Of a stretch of DNA of 64,000 nucleotides, positions 53,669 through 63,105 are shown one piece after another. The translations under genes were made by a program, and so were the position numbers. Every line of letters begins with the position of its first letter. Positions within the stretch are counted from its first letter, which is position 1. This DNA comes from Actinomycetota bacterium. GTDB taxonomy: Bacteria > Actinomycetota > Actinomycetes > S36-B12. Location of the stretch: the NCBI GenBank assembly GCA_030684515.1, contig JAUXVJ010000009.1, positions 620,001 through 684,000 on the forward strand, read 5' to 3'. The notes under the pieces were generated by a model. It saw nothing but the letters and a program-made list of their open reading frames with translations. It searched no databases and had not been told where the DNA came from.

Positions 53669-54870
53669 CAGTGCTCCGCCGGATCAACGGGGAAATAGAA
53701 CTCGACACCCGCAGCGACATCGGCTGCATGTCTTTCGAGAATTTCCTTCTTGAAGTTCCAGGCGAGCACGAGATAGGCGTCTGGCGGACCGTCCAACTCC
53801 TCTTCGAGTTTGATCGGGATATGTGCTCCAGGGCTGAAGAGTCCCTTGCGCAGGGGATTCCGCTCGACCAGGCATTGGATCTCATCGGGACCCAACTCGT
53901 AGTAGTTCATCAAGGTGTTGCCCTTGACAGGAGCTCCCAGTCCGAAGATCACTTTGCCCTCGGCTATGCGCTCAGCGAACCATGCGCGGGTGTTGGCCTT
54001 CGATTGGGCTGCGGCTTCAGCGAACTGTCGATAGCACTCAAGGCTGTTGGTGCCTGCAGCGTCCTCGGCGGCCCGGAGGTCTCTCAAATGTTGAGTTTGC
54101 TCGCGGGCCCCGGCGTGACCGACAAAGCCAATGACGGAGCCTCCGTGGATTGGGGAAACTTCGGCGTCAAACATCTCAAGACCGTGACGACCCAGCAGGT
54201 TCTGAACCGATTCGAGCGAGTAGTAGAGCAAGTGCTCGTGATAGATCTGGTCGAAGGCGACGTTCTCCTGCATGAGCTTGATGTAGATGAATTGAACGAC
54301 GAAGACACCATTGGGGGCCAGCGAGATTCGGATTCCTTCGCACACGCTGTGAAGCTCTTCGAGATGGAAGAAGACGCCCGAAGCATTGATCACGTCGAAC
54401 TGCTGACCGAGCTCTCGGGCAGTTTCTTCATTGAAGAATTTGGCGACTGTGGGAACGCCAGCTGCGTTTGCCATATCCGCGATGTTGCGAGACGACTCGA
54501 CACCTACGACTTGGTAGCCGAGGGCTTGGTATTCCTGAAGCTGAGTCCCATCATTGCTCCCGATATCCAGGATCGATGGCGGTGAATTCGTGAAGGAGAA
54601 CTTCTCGTTGACCTTTTCGGCAGTTGCTCGGAAGTGGGCACGAAGTGACGCTGTGGTTCCAGACACATAAGTGTGATCAAGGAACATCGTTTCCTTGGGC
54701 ACGGTGTAGTCGAGTTGCGCTGTGTGACACTCGACACAGAAGACGACCACGAGCGGGTAAAACGGCTCCTTACCGACTTGATCCGCGCCCAGAAAGTTGT
54801 TGCCCCAGGGCTGTTTGCCCAGATCAACCACTGGTTCCAATTGCTCTGAACCACAAACCCGACACTCCAC
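53668..54870 (-). CDS. sugar C-methyltransferase-like protein
   Basis: 400 residues with the three parts of nucleotide-sugar C-methyltransferases. These are an N-terminal zinc-type module (CRVCGS at 3-8, then CVECHTAQ about 45-52), a SAM domain (ILDIGSNDGTQLQEY, about 102-116, then EELHSVCEGI and the glycine-rich later strands), and a C-terminal domain with FGLGAPVKGNTLMNYY (about 312-327). Family members methylate 4-keto deoxysugars at carbon 3. That fits synthesis of a branched or methylated surface sugar together with the neighbouring epimerases. It is divergent from the next epimerase gene (68 bases between starts). Confidence 0.9.
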   Translation of the reverse strand: MECRVCGSEQLEPVVDLGKQPWGNNFLGADQVGKEPFYPLVVVFCVECHTAQLDYTVPKETMFLDHTYVSGTTASLRAHFRATAEKVNEKFSFTNSPPSILDIGSNDGTQLQEYQALGYQVVGVESSRNIADMANAAGVPTVAKFFNEETARELGQQFDVINASGVFFHLEELHSVCEGIRISLAPNGVFVVQFIYIKLMQENVAFDQIYHEHLLYYSLESVQNLLGRHGLEMFDAEVSPIHGGSVIGFVGHAGAREQTQHLRDLRAAEDAAGTNSLECYRQFAEAAAQSKANTRAWFAERIAEGKVIFGLGAPVKGNTLMNYYELGPDEIQCLVERNPLRKGLFSPGAHIPIKLEEELDGPPDAYLVLAWNFKKEILERHAADVAAGVEFYFPVDPAEH

Positions 54871-54938
54871 GCAAGACCCTTCATCGTTGGCCCCGTTAGG
54901 GTAACGGGTCAGTACTGAGCGCGAATATTGGAGTGCAA

Positions 54939-55874
54939 ATGAGTCGAATCTTGGTGACCGGCGGCGGCGGCTATATCGGGTCGGTGCTGGTCCCAGATCT
55001 GCTGGATGCTGGGCATGAAGTCCATGTGATCGACTCCTTCATGTATCACGAGAACAGCCTCGCGCTATCGATGCGCAATCCAAATCTGCAGGTCGACGTC
55101 TTCGATATTCGCGAACAAGAGCGCATGGCTGAAGCGGTGTCCGCTGCCGACGTCATCGTGCCGCTTGCGGCGATCGTGGGAGCGCCAGCTTGCGCGCGCG
55201 ACAAGGTTGGCGCCGAATCCATCAATCTGCACGCCCCCCTGTCCTTGTTCAAGTTGATTCGGGATGACCAACAAATCATCATGCCGACCACGAACAGTGC
55301 TTACGGCACGACTGCAGCTGGCGAGGTCTGCACTGAGGAGTCAGACCTCAACCCGATCTCTCTCTATGCGAAGCACAAGGTCGAGGTCGAAGAGGAGCTT
55401 TTCAAGCTTGCGGGCTTCACAAGTTTCCGGCTCGCGACCGTATTTGGCATGTCACCGCGCATGCGTCTGGATTTGCTCGTAAACGATCTGACCAATCGGG
55501 CATTGATTGATCGGTCGGTCGTCCTGTTTGAAGCAGATTTCATTCGCAACTACGTGCATGTGCGCGACGTGTCAAGCGCGATCAATTGGGCGATCACCAA
55601 CCCAGATTTGGTGAAGGGTCAGATCTTCAACGTGGGTCTCACAGAGGCCAATCTTTCCAAGCGACAGCTCTGTGAAGCTATTCAGCGACACGTTCCTGGC
55701 TTCGCCTACACCGAGGCGGCCACTGGTCGGGATCCCGACCAGCGCAACTACACCGTCTCGAACGAGAAGATTGAATCCGCTGGCTTTGTGTTCTCGGTCG
55801 GGCTGGACGCCGGACTGGCAGAACTGGTCAAGGGTCTGCCGACTCTCCTCACCCGCCGCTACACGAATCTGTAG
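54939..55874 (+). CDS. NAD-dependent epimerase/dehydratase
   Basis: 311 residues. Opens MSRILVTGGGGYIGSVLVPD with the NAD-binding glycine motif; the active site has TTNSAYG (about 111-117) and YAKHK (about 143-147) as Tyr-x3-Lys. An AFRNYVHV-like FIRNYVHVRD block is typical of UDP-/GDP-sugar dehydratases and epimerases. Exact substrate unknown. ATG 54939 is chosen because TTGGAG stands six bases before it; GTG 54933 is too close to that site. Its stop faces the hddA-like kinase gene. Confidence 0.9.
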   Translation: MSRILVTGGGGYIGSVLVPDLLDAGHEVHVIDSFMYHENSLALSMRNPNLQVDVFDIREQERMAEAVSAADVIVPLAAIVGAPACARDKVGAESINLHAPLSLFKLIRDDQQIIMPTTNSAYGTTAAGEVCTEESDLNPISLYAKHKVEVEEELFKLAGFTSFRLATVFGMSPRMRLDLLVNDLTNRALIDRSVVLFEADFIRNYVHVRDVSSAINWAITNPDLVKGQIFNVGLTEANLSKRQLCEAIQRHVPGFAYTEAATGRDPDQRNYTVSNEKIESAGFVFSVGLDAGLAELVKGLPTLLTRRYTNL

Positions 55875-55889
55875 CGCGGCAGCTGTTGG

Positions 55890-56891
55890 CTACATCCACT
55901 CCATAGGGCCATGGCAGGAGCCCGCGTCGCTGACATTGATCAGCGTGCCCTGAGTGAGTCCTGAGCGCTCGATGAAGGCCTCGCGATCATCGATCTCGGT
56001 CAGGAAGAGGACGAATCCCGAACCTCCAGCACCGCATAAGCGGCCAGCAAGCGCGCCGTTCCGTATGCCAGCAGAGATGAGTTCGTCGGCGTCCTCATTG
56101 ATTGCCTCACCCATGAGCGCCTTCTTGAGATGCCAGGCGGAATCCATCGATTTCGCCAAGGTTCGAATAGCGAAGGATGGGTCATCGCATTCTCGGAGCG
56201 AGTTATAGGTTTCGCGAGCCAAGTTGGCCATCTCGCTGGCGACACTTGCACCTTGCCGAGTGCGAATTGCAGTGGTCGTGCTTGTGGCATGCGCGTGCGA
56301 ACTGCGCGGCTGGCCTGTCGGCACCAGGACCATCGATCGGTCTAGTCCATCGGTGAGAGCTGTTGTGCTCAACGGTCTGCGGACTACGCCTGACTGTTCG
56401 AATTCATATAGCGCTGTGCCACCGTATGCAGCATGGAATTGATCCTGCCAGCCACCGGCCTCATTGAGCACTTCTCGCTCGATTCGTACAGCGTCTCGTG
56501 CCAGCGTCTCAGCAGTCACTGTTCTTCCTTGGAATAGTGCTAAAGCGTGAAGCAGGGCGACAGTGAATGAAGAACTCGATCCGAGCCCAGTGTTTGCTGG
56601 TACATCGGCCAGCGTGGCAATGTGAAGACCTGGCCCAGTCCACTCTTGGTCCTGCAGAACAGCCCGAACAACTGGGTGTTGCAGCTCGCTTGGGTGGTCG
56701 ACTGCTTCGCTTTGTCGATACGTGAGCTTGTACTGCTTGTCGACCAGTGGGTTTTGCTGGATAAGCGCAACAAATACGTAAAGACTGACTGCAGTGCCCA
56801 GGACCGCCCCTGGCTGCTCGTTGAAGTACGTCGGATAATCCGAGCCGCCGCCAAGAAAACTCACGCGGAGAGGTGTACGCGTAATGATCAT
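55890..56891 (-). CDS. hddA: GHMP sugar kinase, D-glycero-D-manno-heptose 7-phosphate kinase-like
   Basis: 333 residues. GHMP family: RTPLRVSFLGGGSDYPTYF at the N-end (substrate side), the phosphate-binding loop PANTGLGSSSSFTVALLHA (about 100-118) and the C-terminal GRLCGAGGSGFVLFL (about 286-300). The sequence order is that of HddA, which makes heptose 1,7-bisphosphate for the GDP-heptose route. It overlaps gmhB by four bases, in a unit gmhA-gmhB-hddA. The assignment to HddA rather than another sugar kinase comes from these partners plus the N-terminal block. Confidence 0.85.
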   Translation of the reverse strand: MIITRTPLRVSFLGGGSDYPTYFNEQPGAVLGTAVSLYVFVALIQQNPLVDKQYKLTYRQSEAVDHPSELQHPVVRAVLQDQEWTGPGLHIATLADVPANTGLGSSSSFTVALLHALALFQGRTVTAETLARDAVRIEREVLNEAGGWQDQFHAAYGGTALYEFEQSGVVRRPLSTTALTDGLDRSMVLVPTGQPRSSHAHATSTTTAIRTRQGASVASEMANLARETYNSLRECDDPSFAIRTLAKSMDSAWHLKKALMGEAINEDADELISAGIRNGALAGRLCGAGGSGFVLFLTEIDDREAFIERSGLTQGTLINVSDAGSCHGPMEWM

Positions 56892-57436
56892 GCGGTGGCT
56901 CGAAAGGATTCAAGAATCTCGGCCCAGTCCTGAGCATTTCGCCCCCACATGAACAGCATTCCCGCCCTCTCAGCAGCCTCACGATCGATCTGACTGTTGC
57001 CCACAAACATAGTGCGCTCGAGGTCGAGCCCGTATGACTTGGCCAATGTGTCAAACAACCCCGTCTCTGGCTTACGGCATTGGCATATTCCAGACCATTC
57101 GGGCACAGAGCCGTCGGGGTGATGAGGGCAGACGGCTATGCCCGAGATCAGGATTCCGACCGCAGCCAACTGGTCTATTAGGGCCTGATTGAAGTCTTCC
57201 ATCTGTGCAACTGTGAACAGACCCCGCGCAAGCCCGGCTTGATTTGACGCGATGAGTAATCCCCAGCCGCCAGCATTCAACTCGGCAAGAGTTGAGATCA
57301 CTCCTGGCAGGATCGTCAGTTCCGAAGGGGCGTGTGTGTAGCCGCTGTCCTGATTGATGGTGCCGTCACGATCAAGGACGAGCCATCTGGAGAATGCTGT
57401 GGAGTCGTACTCATATAGAAGTGGGGCTGGGCTCAT
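56888..57436 (-). CDS. gmhB: D-glycero-D-manno-heptose 1,7-bisphosphate 7-phosphatase
   Basis: 182 residues, HAD superfamily. The nucleophile motif is LVLDRDGTIN (about 18-27), SNQAGLARG (motif II, about 65-73), and a zinc loop with CPHHPDG and CQCRKPETG (about 103-126). In motif IV the usual acidic residue is replaced: FVGNSQIDREAAERAG has Asn where most GmhB have Asp, leaving one Asp for metal binding. This may lower activity or be tolerated. It overlaps gmhA and hddA by four bases on either side. Confidence 0.9.
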   Translation of the reverse strand: MSPAPLLYEYDSTAFSRWLVLDRDGTINQDSGYTHAPSELTILPGVISTLAELNAGGWGLLIASNQAGLARGLFTVAQMEDFNQALIDQLAAVGILISGIAVCPHHPDGSVPEWSGICQCRKPETGLFDTLAKSYGLDLERTMFVGNSQIDREAAERAGMLFMWGRNAQDWAEILESFRATA

Positions 57437-58008
57437 TGACTCTGAGGGAAGAGCGATTGTTCAACGTATCCACACATTGCGTGCCCAATAGCTCCGTGAG
57501 CTTCTTGAACATGTGAAGTTGCGAACGTGCCCACGGCCAGTGCGATATCGCATTCTTTCGCCAACATCGACTCAGGAGAACCCGTAAGTCCAATTGTTCG
57601 AACGCCGATCTCATGCGCCGCCTTGAGAGCAGCCACAATATTGGGGCTTTCACCGCTGGTTGAGATCAGCACGGCAACGTCGCCGCGAGCAGCATGTCCA
57701 TGAATCTGTCGGCTGAAGACCGAGTCGTAGCCATAGTCATTGGCAATCGCAGTAAGCAAGGACGTGTCGGTATTGAGGCAGATGGCTTTGAGGGGCGCTC
57801 GCTCAAAATCGAATCGGCCCATGAGTTCTGCAGCCAAATGTTGCGCGTCCGCCGCAGATCCGCCGTTTCCTGCAAAGTACACAGTGCCACCGCTTGTCAA
57901 ACACGTCGCGATGCAATCGGCCGCTTTTTGGATGGAAGGAATCATCGCTCGGACAGATTCGACCGCCGAAATTGAGCCCTCGATGTACTCAATCAGGTAC
58001 TCGTCCAT
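57433..58008 (-). CDS. gmhA: sedoheptulose 7-phosphate isomerase
   Basis: 191 residues, SIS fold. VYFAGNGGSAADAQHLAAEL (about 43-62) is the sugar-phosphate loop with the conserved His; VAVLISTSGESPNIVAAL (about 111-128) is the second SIS block; HVQEAHGAIGHAMC (about 164-177) holds the catalytic Glu/His region. First step of the ADP/GDP-heptose pathways. ATG 58008 lies just after a GGGGGGAC site and gives the family length; the in-frame ATG at 58038 is rejected. It heads the three-gene heptose unit, divergent from purN. Confidence 0.95.
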   Translation of the reverse strand: MDEYLIEYIEGSISAVESVRAMIPSIQKAADCIATCLTSGGTVYFAGNGGSAADAQHLAAELMGRFDFERAPLKAICLNTDTSLLTAIANDYGYDSVFSRQIHGHAARGDVAVLISTSGESPNIVAALKAAHEIGVRTIGLTGSPESMLAKECDIALAVGTFATSHVQEAHGAIGHAMCGYVEQSLFPQSQ

Positions 58009-58156
58009 CGAAGTCCCCCCAGTCCTGTGCGCGGCCATTGCAGAGAGCGAAGCCCGGCGGAGGGAGTTTATCCAACTGGCAGTTGCCCCGTCACTGCCCT
58101 ATTGCACGCTCGAAGGGAAGGCAATGAGTCTGTTTCGTTTCCACTAAGGTTTCGCC

Positions 58157-58747
58157 GTGGATTCCCGGATTGTGGTGCTGGCATCTGGGTCCGGAACTCT
58201 CTTGCAGGCTCTTCTTGATTCCTCGTTCGTCGGCCCCAACATTGCGGCTGTGGGCTCCGACGTTCCCGATTGCGGCGCCTTGGTTCGCGCGCGTGCTTCT
58301 CGAGTGCCGACTTTTTGTGTTTCGCCTTCTGATTTCTCCACACGCGATGAGTGGAACGCCGCTCTTGAGGCTGAACTTGTCGCCTTGTCACCCGATCTGA
58401 TCGTTTCCGCGGGCTTCATGCGGCTGATCGGTCCGTCTGTGCTTTCACAATTCCCTGGGCAGATCATCAACACCCACCCGGCCTTGCTGCCCTCCTTCCC
58501 CGGAGCCCACGGGGTGCGCGACGCGCTGGCCTATGGCGTCACCGTCACCGGCTGCACAGTGCATTTCGTTGATGCTGGAGTGGACACCGGCGAGATCATC
58601 GCTCAGCGGGCGGTGTCGGTACTGCCTACTGATGGTCTTGCTTCCTTGCACGAGCGCATCAAGACTCAGGAGCGCTCGCTGCTGGTTGAGGTGCTCCTTC
58701 GATTTCTGGCCACTGGCAACTTGCACAACAAACCGAACGGAGCTTGA
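58157..58747 (+). CDS. purN: phosphoribosylglycinamide formyltransferase
   Basis: 196 residues; transfers formyl from 10-formyl-tetrahydrofolate to GAR in purine synthesis. It has [15 protein letters not shown] near the start (phosphate-binding), the [20 protein letters not shown] block with the catalytic Asn and His (about 105-124), and [18 protein letters not shown] (about 135-152) with the conserved Asp. GTG 58157 is the start. Its stop is two bases before purH ATG, so the two are coupled. Confidence 0.97.
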   Translation: MDSRIVVLASGSGTLLQALLDSSFVGPNIAAVGSDVPDCGALVRARASRVPTFCVSPSDFSTRDEWNAALEAELVALSPDLIVSAGFMRLIGPSVLSQFPGQIINTHPALLPSFPGAHGVRDALAYGVTVTGCTVHFVDAGVDTGEIIAQRAVSVLPTDGLASLHERIKTQERSLLVEVLLRFLATGNLHNKPNGA

Positions 58748-58749
58748 TC

Positions 58750-60342
58750 ATGAGTGCTGCCTCACCCTCTCCATCCTCGCCGACGATCGTCGGGGGCATC
58801 CCTGTGCGTCGTGCGCTGGTGTCGGTCTATGACAAGACCGGTCTGGAGGAGTTGGCGCGTGGCTTGCACGCGGCCGGAGTCGAGATCGTGTCGACGGGTT
58901 CCACCGCTGGGGTCATCGCTGCAGCAGGCGTGCCGGTGACACCGGTCGATTCGATCACTGGTTTCCCCGAGTGCCTTGATGGTCGCGTCAAGACTCTGCA
59001 TCCACATGTGCACGGCGGTCTGCTGGCCGATCTTCGCAAGGAGTCGCATGTATCGCAGTTGGCAGAGCTGGGCATCGCTCCGTTTGAACTGGTGATCGTG
59101 AATCTGTATCCGTTCACTGAGACAGTTGCCTCGGGTGCCTCAGTTGATGAGTGTGTTGAGCAGATCGACATTGGCGGTCCGACGATGGTTCGCGCATCGG
59201 CCAAGAACTACGCGAACGTTTCGATCGTGACTTCGCCTTCTTCGTATGGGCCTGTGCTTGCTGCCGTTTCGTCTGGGGGCTTTTCCTTGGCTGAGCGTGC
59301 CGCTTTGGCTCGCGAAGCTTTCTCACACACGGCCTCCTATGACATTGCCGTTGCCTCGTGGCTCGGTTCAGTTGTCACGCCTTCAGAGTCCGGTTTCCCG
59401 GTCTGGGCTGGGGCATCGTGGACCTTGGGCTCGGTGCTGCGCTACGGCGAGAACCCGCATCAGTCCGCCGCCGTCTACGTCTCGGCTTCGGGTGCTCCCG
59501 GCCTTGCCTCTGGGGTGCAGTACCAGGGCAAGGAGATGAGCTACAACAACTACGTCGACGCTGACGCGGCTCGTCGTGCGGCCTTTGATCATTCATCACC
59601 GTGCGTTGCGATCATCAAGCACGCAAATCCTTGCGGCATCGCGATTGGGTCTTCTGTTGCTGATGCCTATGCCCGTGCCTTTGCGACCGATCCAGTCTCT
59701 GCATATGGCGGCGTGGTGGCGGCCAATGGTGAGGTGACTCTGGAGATGGCCGAGGCAATGGGGGATGTCTTCACAGAGGTGGTCGTGGCACCTTCATTTA
59801 CGCCTTCGGCTCTTGAGTTCTTTGCTGCGAAGAAGAACCTTCGGGTGCTTTCAGTGCCGGCCCCGGTTGCGGGCTCTTCTTTGGAACTGCGGCCGATATC
59901 TGGTGGGGCGCTTTTCCAGGTGGCTGATGCCATTGATGCACCTGGCGATGATCCAACTACTTGGACTCTGGCTGCAGGCTCGCCGGCGTCTGATGCTGTG
60001 CTGGCCGATCTGCTGTTCGCTTGGCGTTCAGTTCGCTCGGTGAAGTCCAATGCAATTCTGCTGGCCTCTGATGGAGCCGCCGTTGGCGTGGGCATGGGTC
60101 AGGTGAATCGGGTCGATTCCTGCGTCCTGGCTATTTCACGCGCGGGGGATCGAGCTGCTGGCTCGGTTGCTGCGTCTGATGCCTTCTTCCCATTCGCTGA
60201 TGGCCCTGAGCTGTTGATCGCCGCTGGGGTCTCGGCGATCGTGCAGCCGGGCGGATCAATTCGCGATGAAGAAGTCATTGCAGCCTGCGCTGCGGCTGGC
60301 GTGACCCTGTATCTCACTGGAACTCGGCACTTCTTCCACTGA
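58750..60342 (+). CDS. purH: bifunctional AICAR transformylase/IMP cyclohydrolase
   Basis: 530 residues, the last two steps to IMP. The N-terminal cyclohydrolase domain has [25 protein letters not shown] and [16 protein letters not shown] (about 76-91). The transformylase domain shows [10 protein letters not shown] (about 226-235), [13 protein letters not shown] (about 284-296) and a C-terminal [12 protein letters not shown] (about 500-511). ATG 58750 is used; the TTG at 58744 would overlap the purN stop. The following transporter gene shares one base with its stop. Confidence 0.98.
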   Translation: MSAASPSPSSPTIVGGIPVRRALVSVYDKTGLEELARGLHAAGVEIVSTGSTAGVIAAAGVPVTPVDSITGFPECLDGRVKTLHPHVHGGLLADLRKESHVSQLAELGIAPFELVIVNLYPFTETVASGASVDECVEQIDIGGPTMVRASAKNYANVSIVTSPSSYGPVLAAVSSGGFSLAERAALAREAFSHTASYDIAVASWLGSVVTPSESGFPVWAGASWTLGSVLRYGENPHQSAAVYVSASGAPGLASGVQYQGKEMSYNNYVDADAARRAAFDHSSPCVAIIKHANPCGIAIGSSVADAYARAFATDPVSAYGGVVAANGEVTLEMAEAMGDVFTEVVVAPSFTPSALEFFAAKKNLRVLSVPAPVAGSSLELRPISGGALFQVADAIDAPGDDPTTWTLAAGSPASDAVLADLLFAWRSVRSVKSNAILLASDGAAVGVGMGQVNRVDSCVLAISRAGDRAAGSVAASDAFFPFADGPELLIAAGVSAIVQPGGSIRDEEVIAACAAAGVTLYLTGTRHFFH

Positions 60343-61307
60343 TGCAGCTCATTCATCCGCGCTTTCCCATCTTGATCCCCGCTGTTGTTTCGGTGATCGT
60401 GGGGGCGCTGACCTCTTTGCAGGCGCGGATGAATGGCGAACTGTCGCAGGACATGGGCAACAGCCTCGGCGCTGCTGCGTGGAGCTTCACCTCTGGCCTG
60501 TTGATCATGTGCTTGGTATTGCTGTTCTCTTCGCGGGTGCGCGCTGGTGTGCTGCGTGTGCCGTCGTTGATTCGCTCCGGGACCTTGCGTTGGTGGCAGA
60601 TCCTGGGCGGCATCCTGGGTGGCTTCTTCGTAGCGGTGCAGGCCGGGGCCGTGCCTCTCATCGGCGTTGCGGTGTTCACCATCGCCGTGGTGGCTGGTCA
60701 GAGTTCGACTTCGCTGGTGGTTGACCGCCTGGGAATGGGCCCAGCAGGGGTGCAGCCGATCACTGTGCGACGAGTCATCTCAGCACTCATTGCTGTCGTG
60801 GCAGTGTGGTTGGCGGTCGGTCAGCGGCTGGGGGATGGCTCGATCCCGATTCTTCCGGTGGTGATGGCCTTCATCGCCGGACTGACCTTCTCTGTTCAAG
60901 CGGCATACAACGGTCGGGTGTCATTTTCGGTTGGCGTGCCCTTGGCTGCGACCTTCTTGAACTTCGTCTTCGGCTGGGTCGTGCTGGGCGCCGCGCTTGG
61001 ATTCGGATGGCTGGCCTTGGATTCTGGGATTTCTAGTTTCTTCGGGGCGCCTTGGTGGGCATATCTGGGTGGCTTCATCGGCATTGCCTTCATCACGATC
61101 AGTGCTCTGACGGTGCCACTGGTCGGCGTGCTGCTGTTTGCGCTGCTGAGCATCACGGGGCAGCTGATCGGCTCGATGGCACTGGACATCTTCGCTCCCG
61201 TTGCCGGCGCAGAAGTCACTCTGGGGCTGGTACTTGGCGTGCTGCTGGCTTTTGTCTCTGTCGCAGTTGCCGCATCCAATCGCACTCGTCCCTTGGGGAC
61301 GCAGTAG
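60342..61307 (+). CDS. DMT superfamily transporter (DUF606/YdcZ-like)
   Basis: 321 residues, about ten membrane spans in two repeats of five. The halves start VSVIVGALTSLQARMNGELSQ and VMAFIAGLTFSVQAAYNGRVS, which is the internal repeat of the DUF606 (YdcZ) family of the drug/metabolite transporter group. Substrate unknown. ATG 60342 overlaps the last base of the purH stop (TGATG), so it is co-translated with purH. Confidence 0.9.
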   Translation: MQLIHPRFPILIPAVVSVIVGALTSLQARMNGELSQDMGNSLGAAAWSFTSGLLIMCLVLLFSSRVRAGVLRVPSLIRSGTLRWWQILGGILGGFFVAVQAGAVPLIGVAVFTIAVVAGQSSTSLVVDRLGMGPAGVQPITVRRVISALIAVVAVWLAVGQRLGDGSIPILPVVMAFIAGLTFSVQAAYNGRVSFSVGVPLAATFLNFVFGWVVLGAALGFGWLALDSGISSFFGAPWWAYLGGFIGIAFITISALTVPLVGVLLFALLSITGQLIGSMALDIFAPVAGAEVTLGLVLGVLLAFVSVAVAASNRTRPLGTQ

Positions 61308-61334
61308 TTCCTTGCCTTGCAGCAGTCTCTTGCT

Positions 61335-61673
61335 TCACTGAGTATTCAGGCTTGCGGCGTTCAAGGCGTCGACTCGTTCGGCTTGAGCGCTGCGGCTTGC
61401 GACTATGAGCGCAACCATCACCAGTATCGCCGAGCTGAAGGCGAAGATGCCGGCTGCCCAGTAGCAGGCGAACGCACTCGGGCTTCGGTCGGTGGCCTGC
61501 GTCATTGCGCCAAGTGCGGCCGCAAGGTATGCCATCAATGCGGTTACCCCGGCAAAAACAAACAGGGCGCATTCGTGAGTCCATGAGAGTTCGAACAACA
61601 TCACGCTCTTGGGCTTCCGAAGCTTCGCGTGCTGTTCTACTTCAATCGTTGCCACAGTGATACCGCCCTTCAC
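61335..61673 (-). CDS. small membrane protein, hypothetical
   Basis: 112 residues with two predicted spans (about 34-55 and 70-92), a basic N-terminus (KLRKPK) and a polar C-terminus. No motif is recognised. The start may be ATG 61673 or GTG 61655; no strong ribosome-binding site decides. It lies tail to tail with the transporter gene. The 276 bases that follow up to 61949 hold no clear gene and probably promoters in both directions. Confidence 0.5.
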   Translation of the reverse strand: MKGGITVATIEVEQHAKLRKPKSVMLFELSWTHECALFVFAGVTALMAYLAAALGAMTQATDRSPSAFACYWAAGIFAFSSAILVMVALIVASRSAQAERVDALNAASLNTQ

Positions 61674-61949
61674 TTGAGTGCTCGAGCCTTCTGAATGCGT
61701 GCAGTCAATTGGGATGTCATGGGAATTGCCTGTGATTTCAAGGGGATTGCCCTGCGAATGTGAAGGGCATCAATGGTGCGGCAGGGGCCCAGCTCCTGAA
61801 TGCGACTGCATTGCGACCTGAGTACGAACAGTCAGCTATGGGCTTCTGGAACTAATGCGAGGAACGTAGCGGCTGCTGCAGAAGATCCATTTTTGCACGT
61901 GATTTGGGCGTTCGCCTGAATCGCACGACTCCCGAGAAATGACTCTCTA

Positions 61950-62855
61950 ATGAGCAAGCCTTCAACCGTCAGCAAGCAGACTTCAGTCCTCGCCATGAGT
62001 TGTGCTCTATTGGCGACAGGCTTCGGCTCACTCGCAGCGATCCCTGCCAGCGCAGCATCGTTCACCACCACGATCACGAACGCTGGTTACGTTCCTATGA
62101 GTCAAACGCTGAAGGTTGGCGATTCGATTCGTTTCACCAATGCGGATGCCATTGCGCATCAAGTCGAGATCAAGCCGACCACCGGATACAAATGCACGGC
62201 CACTCCACTGGTGATCCAGCCAACGAAGACCCATACGTGCACTTTCACGAGCGCCGGCAGCTACACCTACTCCGACAGCTTGGTCGTGGGTTCAGGCCTC
62301 GGGATGACTGTCACGCCAACCAGGGTGACGTACCCGGCTGAAGTGACCTTGAATGGACAGGGAAGTTCCAACTCTGCAGGCGTAGTCGTGGACATCTATG
62401 CGCAGGCCTATGGAAGTAACGCCTTCACAAAGGTCTCGTCAACTGTCACTACGGCAGATGGCGATTTCAGTATCGTCGCATCACCACAGATCCAAACCTC
62501 CTACCGAGCCCAGGTGCAGAGCAATGGGGCCCCGGTGATGAGCGCGGAAGTCTCAGTGCAGGTTCGACCGCAGGTGGTGTTGGGTCTTCAAAGTTCTACT
62601 CCGAAATTTGCAAGGTTCCAGACGCGTGCATCGTCTCTCATCAGTTACGCAGGCAAGATCGCGCTTGTGCAGCGCCAGACCAGGGGTGGCAATTGGGTGA
62701 CCTTGAAGACCACGACTCTCGGGTCCGACTCGTCGGCGACATTCGGCGTGAACTTGCGCAATGGTGTCAATCGCTACCGCACCTACGTGCCGGCCTCGCA
62801 GGTTGGTGGGGGCTACATCGCCATCGGCAGCAATGCCGTGACGGTTCGTCGCTAA
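61950..62855 (+). CDS. secreted protein with cupredoxin-like domain
   Basis: 301 residues. A signal peptide ends at ASA-AS (about 35). Residues about 36-125 resemble plastocyanin-like domains: VGDSIRFTNADAIAHQVEI with the copper-ligand-type His, then HTCTFTSAGSYTYSDSL with the loop where Cys-x-His-Met would lie. Here Cys is present but the second His and Met are not obvious, so copper binding is doubtful. The last 170 residues form two beta-sandwich-like repeats with Tyr/Val patterns, ending in a basic TVRR. It probably acts at the cell surface. The 250 bases after it contain no gene. Confidence 0.7.
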   Translation: MSKPSTVSKQTSVLAMSCALLATGFGSLAAIPASAASFTTTITNAGYVPMSQTLKVGDSIRFTNADAIAHQVEIKPTTGYKCTATPLVIQPTKTHTCTFTSAGSYTYSDSLVVGSGLGMTVTPTRVTYPAEVTLNGQGSSNSAGVVVDIYAQAYGSNAFTKVSSTVTTADGDFSIVASPQIQTSYRAQVQSNGAPVMSAEVSVQVRPQVVLGLQSSTPKFARFQTRASSLISYAGKIALVQRQTRGGNWVTLKTTTLGSDSSATFGVNLRNGVNRYRTYVPASQVGGGYIAIGSNAVTVRR

Positions 62856-63105
62856 TTCGGACTGACAGAAGTACCTGCACATGCGCAGGGCCGAGGAAGA
62901 TGGCCTGCGCATCTACTCTTGCCATTTGACCTGTTCCGGGCTTCATGCCGTTTCTGGGCCAAGCGATGACGTCACCCTCATCAGCCTGGATCTGCGATCG
63001 GTCGTGAGGCGCGCGGGCAGCAGAGCATGTGGTGACGACAACGGCACTTGGGTGGCATATATTCACCGGGGTGAACATGCGTTCCTGTGGAAGCGAGACC
63101 AACAC

